Positions 58,129-64,000 of a DNA stretch of 64,000 nucleotides are shown here, piece after piece. Each line of letters opens with the position of its first letter. The stretch's first letter is position 1. The position numbers and the translations under genes are program-made. Source of the stretch: Abyssicoccus albus (GTDB taxonomy: Bacteria > Bacillota > Bacilli > Staphylococcales > Abyssicoccaceae); NCBI RefSeq assembly GCF_003815035.1, contig NZ_RKRK01000004.1, forward strand, positions 62,001 to 126,000. Direction: 5' to 3'. The notes under the pieces are model-generated. The model had not been told where the DNA came from. It saw nothing but the letters and a program-made list of their open reading frames with translations, and did not search any database.

Positions 58129-60045
58129 ATGATATTACTACACGGTAATCAATTAACTAAATCTTATGCAACAGATCCGATATTCAAAGATATATCGATA
58201 GAAATACAACATAATGATCGAATTGCATTAATTGGTAAAAATGGTGCAGGCAAATCAACATTAATGAAGATATTAGCGCAAATTGAGTCTTATGATTCTG
58301 GAGATTTGAGCATAAAAAAACAGTGTAAAATAGGCTATTTGAGTCAGACCTTTGATTATACAGAAAATGAGACAGTCCGCCAATCTATGAAGTCTGTTTT
58401 TAAAGATACTCTAGAAATTAAAGATCAATTAGATGAATTAACGTATACGATATCCGTTGATCCAACAGAGGAAAACTTGAAACAATTCGAATCGGTGCAA
58501 TCAAAATTTGAATCACTAGATGGATATTCAATAGACCATAAAATCGAATCAATCATCACCGGCCTCGGGTTTAATAAATCTGACCTTGATCAAAAAATAG
58601 CGAGTTTCAGTGGTGGACAAAAAACAAGATTATCCTTAGCTAAACTATTATTGACTTCACCTGATATTCTTATGTTAGACGAGCCTACAAACCACCTTGA
58701 TATGGATACCGTTGATTGGTTAGAGCAATATCTCATCAGATATGAAGGGGCTTTATTAATTATAAGTCATGATCGTTATTTCTTAGATAAAATTGTAAAT
58801 AAAACATATCATATGACATTTAATCGTCTTGATAAATATCACGGTAATTATAGTACGTATTTAAAAGAGAAGCAATTGCGTCTTGAAGATGCTAAAGAAG
58901 CCTACATTACACAACAAAAAGAAATCAAAAAGCTAGAAACTTTTGTTCAGAAAAATATTGCTAGAGCATCTACTTCAAATATGGCCAAATCTAGGCGAAA
59001 ACAATTAGAAAAGATGGATCGTTTAGATAATCCGATGATAGAAGCAACTGAAATGAATTTAAGCTTCGATATTCATAAGCAAAGTGGGAAAGATGTCTTC
59101 ACATTAAAAGGATTGACAGTCGGGTATGATAAACCATTGAAAGAAAATATAAATCTATCGATATACAAAGATGATCGAATCGGAATTATAGGGCCGAATG
59201 GTGTAGGTAAATCAACTCTAATCAAAACAATTGCTAAAGAAATTCCTCCAATCGACGGTGAAGTCATATATGGGTCGAACGTAAAGGTTGGGTACTATGA
59301 TCAAGCACAAGCTGAGATTTTCACAAATAACACGATATTAGAAGAGTTATGGAGTACTTATCCAGACTATAATGAATCATATATTCGAACAGTGCTTGGA
59401 CGATTCCTTTTCACACAAGATGACGTATTGAAAATTGTGAAAGATTTATCTGGTGGTGAGAAAGCACGATTACAACTTGCTAAACTCATGCTTCAAGATC
59501 ATAATGTTCTAATATTTGATGAGCCAACGAACCATTTAGATATGGATAGTAAAGAAGTGCTAGAATCTGCTCTATCAAACTATCCTGGAACAATTATATT
59601 TGTTTCTCATGATCGTTATTTCATCGACGCAATCGCAAATAAAATACTATCTTTATACGACAATCAATATGAGTGGTATTTAGGTAACTATTCTTATTAC
59701 TTAGAAAAAAAAGCTGAACAATCTGCGATAGATTCTGTACAAGTTGATTCCTCAACTAATGAAACTACATCACCTGCAAATTCATCCTATCAACAGGAGA
59801 AAGAACTTAAGAACAAACGTCGAAAACTTGAAAAAGAACGAGACAAACTACTTTTAGAAATCGAGCAATACGAAGCAGAAATCGATACGATTAATCATCA
59901 AATGACAGATGAGCACAATGTATCTAATATTGAGAGGCTTACCGAACTTCAATATGATAAAGAAAAAATTCAAAATATTATTCAAGACAAGTTAGGTCAA
60001 TGGGAGTCTATTGAGATAGAACTTGAAGAGATGATTGATAAATAA
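58129..60045 (+). CDS. ABC-F family ATPase (YdiF-like)
   Basis: A 638-residue soluble protein with two ABC domains and no membrane part. Walker A GKNGAGKSTLM and GPNGVGKSTLI, signatures FSGGQKTRLSLAKLLL and LSGGEKARLQLAKLML, and Walker B LMLDEPTNHLDMD / LIFDEPTNHLDMD. The inter-domain linker and the charged C-terminal coiled coil (about 560-638) fit ribosome-associated ABC-F factors. It is divergent from rex, like ydiF in B. subtilis. A housekeeping role is more likely than drug resistance. ATG 58129 is chosen after GGAAGTG; ATG 58126 is also possible. Confidence 0.9.
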   Translation: MILLHGNQLTKSYATDPIFKDISIEIQHNDRIALIGKNGAGKSTLMKILAQIESYDSGDLSIKKQCKIGYLSQTFDYTENETVRQSMKSVFKDTLEIKDQLDELTYTISVDPTEENLKQFESVQSKFESLDGYSIDHKIESIITGLGFNKSDLDQKIASFSGGQKTRLSLAKLLLTSPDILMLDEPTNHLDMDTVDWLEQYLIRYEGALLIISHDRYFLDKIVNKTYHMTFNRLDKYHGNYSTYLKEKQLRLEDAKEAYITQQKEIKKLETFVQKNIARASTSNMAKSRRKQLEKMDRLDNPMIEATEMNLSFDIHKQSGKDVFTLKGLTVGYDKPLKENINLSIYKDDRIGIIGPNGVGKSTLIKTIAKEIPPIDGEVIYGSNVKVGYYDQAQAEIFTNNTILEELWSTYPDYNESYIRTVLGRFLFTQDDVLKIVKDLSGGEKARLQLAKLMLQDHNVLIFDEPTNHLDMDSKEVLESALSNYPGTIIFVSHDRYFIDAIANKILSLYDNQYEWYLGNYSYYLEKKAEQSAIDSVQVDSSTNETTSPANSSYQQEKELKNKRRKLEKERDKLLLEIEQYEAEIDTINHQMTDEHNVSNIERLTELQYDKEKIQNIIQDKLGQWESIEIELEEMIDK

Positions 60046-60080
60046 AATAAACTATCATTAACCGGGCCATTCACTTCCCG

Positions 60081-60233
60081 TAATCAGAGTATTTCTGATT
60101 TACTCTGATTACCAACCTATTTTCGACTCAGTTCTTTCCCGTATTCAGAGTATTTACGTTTTACTCTGATTATCAGCCTATTTTCCGCTCATTTCCTCCT
60201 CGTATTCAGAGTTTTTCTGATTTACTCTGATTA
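60081..60233 (+). repeat. 61-bp palindromic tandem repeat array, locus 3
   Basis: Three units start at 60081, 60142 and 60203 (61-bp period). Palindrome cores are TAATCAGAGTA/TACTCTGATTA and TATTCAGAG variants. The spacers (CCAACCTATTTTCGACTCA..., TCAGCCTATTTTCCGCTCA...) match locus 2 in the same orientation. It lies in the 347-nt gap between convergent genes, immediately after the ABC-F stop. Confidence 0.9.
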
Positions 60234-60303
60234 CATGAAATATGTCATAAACAATAAAGAATCCTTTTCAAATAAGATATCTGTATACATTATATTTGTA
60301 TAC

Positions 60304-60377
60304 AAAAAGAGAAATTCGAAACTTGATTTCGAATTTCTCTTTTTTCGGTTGGAATAAATCAACGATTTATTCCAACC
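60304..60377. terminator. Tandem convergent terminators after ABC-F and the MBL gene
   Basis: Hairpin 1 (60304-60344) has an 18-bp perfect stem with A and T tracts at both ends. Hairpin 2 (60347-60377) has a 14-bp perfect stem GGTTGGAATAAATC / GATTTATTCCAACC. Together they separate convergent transcripts; hairpin 1 is followed by T residues in either direction. Confidence 0.85.
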
Positions 60378-60392
60378 TTTATTCTTTTAAGT

Positions 60393-61625
60393 TTATAACA
60401 CATATTCTTCATATGGGATCGGCAATATACGATGTTTGTATTGCAACCGTTCAGGATGAAATCCGTGTTGAGGGATTAACACTCCTGGTTGAATCAGTTC
60501 AACCACTCTATTTAATTCCTCAATGGATGCATGTCCTCTTTGATGAAAGCTAATAAACTCAATATCTAGTTTCAATAACCATTCTTTTAACACTTTAAAA
60601 CTAGGATCAAAGTCTCCAAGTGGCATGCCATTATTGTGTAAATATTTATAATGAGACAATGATTTTTTATTCAATAAAAGCATATTACGGTAATCATGTT
60701 GAATAATAACGTTCTGTTTACCTAATGCCTCATCGAAAGTAATTTTACGAATAGATTGTATGTTGACCGTTTGAGCTGGTTTAACCGAATCATAATATGA
60801 AACATGTGATAAATCATATTTATAGTATTGCTCAATTAAATACGCAATTTTCTCATCGACGATCAATTCATAATTTAACTGTCGAGCTTTATCAATCCAT
60901 TGAATAATATTATCGATATTACGATGATATAAGTTGAGTATAAAATTTTGATGTGTCATAAGGATTTCATCAAAATCTACATCGATTCGTTCAGCCTTGT
61001 TCTCTTCATCAAAACTATATGATGTCGTCTCGATGATCAAATAATCAACATTATAACTCTCTTTCACCCACTGTAATGTATCTTTATCGCGCGCTTCAAA
61101 TTTAATATCACCCGAATACATAATTGATGTGTCAGGTGTATCAATTCGTATCGCACACGATCCTAATACATCATGATTCACAGGAATAAATGTTATATGA
61201 ATGTATTGGTCTATACAATATGATTGATTTACTTCACACTCGGTAAGTCGATCACTCGTTACACCGGGTTGGCCATCTTCAATGACCGTCAAATGATGAT
61301 ATAGTGTTTTTGAACCGTTACTTGTCCAAATCGGTATATCACTTGGAATATGCTCTATACACCCATTATGATCAAGATGCATATGGCTAATTCCGACTAC
61401 TGTTTTCTGATGATTATTGTCATAAAAATTAGGTATATCTGGTGCTTTACCTAATGTAATCATATCTTCTATACGATCCACTCTCACATCAAATAAATCA
61501 TCATACAATGGGCTAGTCATTGTCGTACCGAAATCAGCAATAAATCGTTCATCTTTATATTCGATACTAAACGTTGTACCACCAATAGTATTTGTTCCTC
61601 TATAAAACTTCAAAGTCGTTTCCAT
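60393..61625 (-). CDS. MBL-fold protein with RNase J-like beta-CASP features
   Basis: A 410-residue soluble metallo-hydrolase. Motif 2 HMHLDHNG (about 86-93), then PVNHDVLGSCAIRI, SGDIKFEARD with the metal Asp, and near the C-terminus HQRGHASIEELNRVVELIQPGVLIPQHG. That last run closely follows the beta-CASP motif C region of RNase J (GHxS.EEL....L.P...P.HG). It could cut RNA, DNA or another phosphodiester. It starts 20 nt after ugpB in the same transcript. It is much shorter than RNase J (about 555 residues) and is not RNase J itself. Confidence 0.75.
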   Translation of the reverse strand: METTLKFYRGTNTIGGTTFSIEYKDERFIADFGTTMTSPLYDDLFDVRVDRIEDMITLGKAPDIPNFYDNNHQKTVVGISHMHLDHNGCIEHIPSDIPIWTSNGSKTLYHHLTVIEDGQPGVTSDRLTECEVNQSYCIDQYIHITFIPVNHDVLGSCAIRIDTPDTSIMYSGDIKFEARDKDTLQWVKESYNVDYLIIETTSYSFDEENKAERIDVDFDEILMTHQNFILNLYHRNIDNIIQWIDKARQLNYELIVDEKIAYLIEQYYKYDLSHVSYYDSVKPAQTVNIQSIRKITFDEALGKQNVIIQHDYRNMLLLNKKSLSHYKYLHNNGMPLGDFDPSFKVLKEWLLKLDIEFISFHQRGHASIEELNRVVELIQPGVLIPQHGFHPERLQYKHRILPIPYEEYVL

Positions 61626-61645
61626 ATTGATTTTACCTTTACAAA

Positions 61646-62995
61646 TTATTTAGCTTCATCGATTGCTTTTTGAGCTTCTTTCTCCATGTTTTCTAACGTT
61701 TCTTTCGGCTCCGCATCTTCAAATAACATTTTATCTAACTCTTTAGCAATCGCTTCTTTCATAGCAAATGCACCTGGAACACGTTCTTCGATGAACCCAT
61801 TATCATATTGAGAAACTCCTGCTTTATGCGCTGGGTTTTCTTCAACAAACTTCTTCCATTCATCACTTTCAAGTGCTGTTGTGCGCACTGGTAAATATCC
61901 TGTCGTTTTCGCCCAATCTGTCGTGTTCTCTTCACTAATTAAAAATTTCATATATTCAAAAGCACCTTGTTTCGCAGCGTCTTCTGCTGTTTTGAACATT
62001 GTAATATTTGTTCCTTGGAATGGTGCCGCTTCTTCTTCACCTTTAGGTAACGGTACAGTTGTCCAATCAATATCTTTCGCATCCTTTTGAACATATGCAA
62101 TACCAGCACTACTTCCGATGTACATTCCAACATCACCGTTCGTAAATGGTCCTGATAAATATTCATCTTCACCAGCCATACGTGCTGTACCATCATTTAA
62201 CATGCCATCAATATATTCTAAAGCTTTTAAACCTTCTTCAGAATTAAATTTAACTTGTTGTTTTTCTTCATCAATAAATTCTCCACCAGCTTGTTTAATC
62301 CACATGCTAATTTCGTGTGCTAATCCATTTTCAAATCCCATACCGACAACTTTTTTACCGTCTTTTTCTGTTGTCATTTTCTCCGCTGCAGTCTTTAACT
62401 CTTCCCAAGTTTTAGGCGCTTCTACTCCTGCTTCTTTAAGTAAGTCATTGTTGACGAATAATACACGTGTAGATTTATTGAATGGCAGACCTAATACTTC
62501 TTCGCCAAATGTATTATCTTCACGGAAGACTTTATTAATGTCCTCGTAATTTTCAAATCCATTCTCTCCATCAATCATCGGCTTTAAATCTTCAACTAAA
62601 TCATTATCTTTGTAGTTTAAAATCCATTCACCATAAGCTTGAGAAATTGTCGGTAATTTTTTTGCTTTACCAGCAGCAAGTAATTTTTTACTTAAATCAT
62701 CATAGCTTCCTTGATTTACAAGTTTTACTTCGATATTCTCGTTGTCTTTATTGAATTCATCTGTTTTTTCTTTTAACCATTTTTCGTGATCATCGTTCAT
62801 TGCATGCCAAAATGTAACTTCTGCCTTTTCTCCTGAGTCACCTGCTGTCTCATCTTTACTTTCTTCTGTTGATTCAGATGATGCTGATTCACTCTTTTCT
62901 TCATTTTTCGAACTTTCTTCAGAACCTGATTGTTGATTACATGCAGCTAAAATAAGTACAAAACTTAATAAAAGTAATAATAATGATTTCTTCAT
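61646..62995 (-). CDS. Carbohydrate/glycerophosphate ABC transporter substrate-binding lipoprotein (UgpB-like)
   Basis: A 449-residue binding protein. Lipobox LILAAC (Cys 19), a Ser/Glu-rich linker, then the family 1 extracellular binding fold: VTFWHAMNDDHEKWLKEKTDEFNKDNENIEV, SQAYGEWILNYK, GLPFNKSTRVLFVNN and YMKFLISEENTTDWAKTTGYLPVRT. The WHAM...YGEW pattern resembles UgpB proteins for sn-glycerol-3-phosphate or glycerophosphodiesters. ATG at 62995 follows TAAAGGAGTG. Confidence 0.85.
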   Translation of the reverse strand: MKKSLLLLLLSFVLILAACNQQSGSEESSKNEEKSESASSESTEESKDETAGDSGEKAEVTFWHAMNDDHEKWLKEKTDEFNKDNENIEVKLVNQGSYDDLSKKLLAAGKAKKLPTISQAYGEWILNYKDNDLVEDLKPMIDGENGFENYEDINKVFREDNTFGEEVLGLPFNKSTRVLFVNNDLLKEAGVEAPKTWEELKTAAEKMTTEKDGKKVVGMGFENGLAHEISMWIKQAGGEFIDEEKQQVKFNSEEGLKALEYIDGMLNDGTARMAGEDEYLSGPFTNGDVGMYIGSSAGIAYVQKDAKDIDWTTVPLPKGEEEAAPFQGTNITMFKTAEDAAKQGAFEYMKFLISEENTTDWAKTTGYLPVRTTALESDEWKKFVEENPAHKAGVSQYDNGFIEERVPGAFAMKEAIAKELDKMLFEDAEPKETLENMEKEAQKAIDEAK

Positions 62996-63111
62996 TTTTG
63001 TACACTCCTTTAAAAATTATATAATTTTGCCAAAAACTATGTATCAATCTACAAATTCATTCACAACTTGTATTAAATCAGGTCACCACCACCTTTAATG
63101 TTATAAACTTA

Positions 63112-63933
63112 TTAACCTTTAATACCTGCTCTAGCAACACCTTGTATGATGTATTTTTGCAAAATAATAAATAAAATAATCATCGGAATAATAATCATTG
63201 TACTCGCAGCCATCAATAATTCATAATTTGTACCTGCTTCCGTTGTAAACGCTGTTAGACCAACAGGTAATGTTCTCATCTCAGTTGAATTCGTGACAAT
63301 TAATGGCCACAAAAATGCATTCCATGAACCAATTGCTTTCAATAATAAAATAGTAATCAATGCGGGCTTTGCCAATGGAACCATCACTTGCCATAAAAAT
63401 CTAAAGTCATTACATCCATCAATTGCCGCTGCATGATGTAAATCATTAGGTATAGACATAAAAAATTGACGTAATAAAAAGATTGAAAAGATACTCGCTG
63501 TCCACGGTACAATTAACGCTTCAAAACGATCAATCCACCCTAAGTTACTTAACGTTACAAAGTTTGGAATGAGTAATACTTCACCAGGAATCATCATTGT
63601 TGCAATCAAAATAGAAAATAAAATATCTTTCCCGAAAAATTTTAATTTACTAAAGGCGTAGGCAGCAAGAATTGTTGTAATCAATTCTCCAATTGTCGAT
63701 AAGACGGTCACAACGATTGAATTCCATAAGTACCTAGCAAATGGTGCTTTCTCGAATGCTACAACAAAGTTTTCAAACTTCCATTCCGATGGAATCCATA
63801 CTGGTGGCATAACCATCACTTCATGTGATGGTTTTAAAGATGTAGACAACATCCATACAAATGGCAACAGCATAAACAGTGCGCCTAAAGTTAACATAAT
63901 ATATAGCACCGATTTACTTACAACTTGATTCAT
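63112..63933 (-). CDS. Carbohydrate ABC transporter permease (UgpE-like)
   Basis: A 273-residue permease with six membrane helices and the conserved loop EAA-type HAAAIDGCNDFRFLWQVMVPLAKPALI. The N-terminal FVWMLSTSLKPSHEV is typical of the MalG/UgpE class. The end YIIQGVARAGIKG is standard for the family. ATG at 63933 follows CTAGGAGGTTTATAAG. It pairs with the permease just upstream. The 116-nt gap to the binding protein holds no terminator that I can see. Confidence 0.88.
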   Translation of the reverse strand: MNQVVSKSVLYIMLTLGALFMLLPFVWMLSTSLKPSHEVMVMPPVWIPSEWKFENFVVAFEKAPFARYLWNSIVVTVLSTIGELITTILAAYAFSKLKFFGKDILFSILIATMMIPGEVLLIPNFVTLSNLGWIDRFEALIVPWTASIFSIFLLRQFFMSIPNDLHHAAAIDGCNDFRFLWQVMVPLAKPALITILLLKAIGSWNAFLWPLIVTNSTEMRTLPVGLTAFTTEAGTNYELLMAASTMIIIPMIILFIILQKYIIQGVARAGIKG

Positions 63934-63945
63934 CTTATAAACCTC

Positions 63946-64000
63946 CTAGTATGTAATTTTCTTCTTTCCGATATATAGTTGAATCATTGTAAAGATAAAA
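63946..64000 (-). CDS. C-terminal end of a UgpA-like ABC permease (partial)
   Basis: The last 17 codons, reading FIFTMIQLYIGKKKITY then TAG. This is the usual C-terminus of UgpA/MalF-type permeases (final helix then basic-aromatic tail). The stop lies 12 nt upstream of the next permease start, inside its ribosome binding site. Most of the gene is outside the window. Confidence 0.75.
   Translation of the reverse strand, partial: FIFTMIQLYIGKKKITY

Noticed and set aside
60393-61625. RNase J itself
   Set aside because: It is about 410 rather than about 555 residues, lies in an ABC transporter operon, and lacks a recognisable RNase J C-terminal domain.

Overview
The window is a low-GC Gram-positive chromosome segment, about one third G+C, with strong AAAGGAGG-type ribosome binding sites. 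The genes point to the family Staphylococcaceae. They include pcrB-pcrA-ligA, a UPF0316/NETI pair next to nadE-pncB, class I fructose-bisphosphate aldolase, a MroQ-like protease divergent from groESL, a SagB-like glucosaminidase, an LPXTG surface protein and staphylococcal-type NrdDG. I cannot fix the genus. The gene order is not that of S. aureus, and a more basal genus of the family is possible. No rRNA, tRNA, CRISPR array, transposase or phage gene was recognised.

Layout. 0-5.4 kb: ligA (cut by the edge), pcrA, pcrB, a VanY-like lipoprotein and purB, all on the minus strand. 5.5-9.3 kb: a phnD-C-E-E phosphonate/phosphite-type ABC uptake operon, bounded by inverted copies of a hairpin element. 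9.3-14.8 kb: NETI protein, UPF0316, nadE and pncB (NAD synthesis and salvage), a transporter and manganese pyrophosphatase. 14.9-19.4 kb: lactonase, an SOS-type YolD gene, a 14-TM drug exporter, a YaiI-family protein and a lipoprotein. 19.6-26.5 kb: osmoprotectant ABC transporter, flavohemoglobin with its NsrR-type regulator, thioesterase and antiporter. 26.7-32 kb: ohr, YitT and the fructose operon fruR-fruK-fruA. 32-42.8 kb: GNAT, nagE and divergent nagA, a glucosaminidase/patatin/FAD-protein operon, small VOC and SDR enzymes and a large lipoprotein. 43-51 kb: fda, cspA with a long structured leader, nrdDG, a radical SAM/SPASM gene, groESL and mroQ. 51-60 kb: two-domain PPK2 kinase, LPXTG protein, VOC protein, tatAC, rex and ABC-F. 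60-64 kb: an RNase J-like beta-CASP protein in a ugp-type sugar or glycerophosphate ABC operon.

Regulation is unusually legible. I see Rex-like boxes at three places (rex itself, the nrdD/radical-SAM divergent region, upstream of fda), twin NsrR-type boxes between hmp and nsrR, a LexA box inside the yolD promoter, CIRCE plus a CtsR-like box before groES, and iterated TTGATTG motifs at the fru promoter. Together they link oxygen/redox state, nitrosative stress, DNA damage, heat and fructose to neighbouring genes.

The most novel-looking signal is a family of 61-bp tandem repeats, each unit a 31-bp palindrome plus a 30-bp spacer. It occurs in three intergenic regions (41.2, 51.5 and 60.1 kb), every one of them between convergent genes. 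Two of the arrays are preceded by a related AGAGTCT hairpin element. The second candidate is the pair of inverted hairpin elements bracketing the phn operon. The third is the beta-CASP nuclease-like gene inside the ugp operon.
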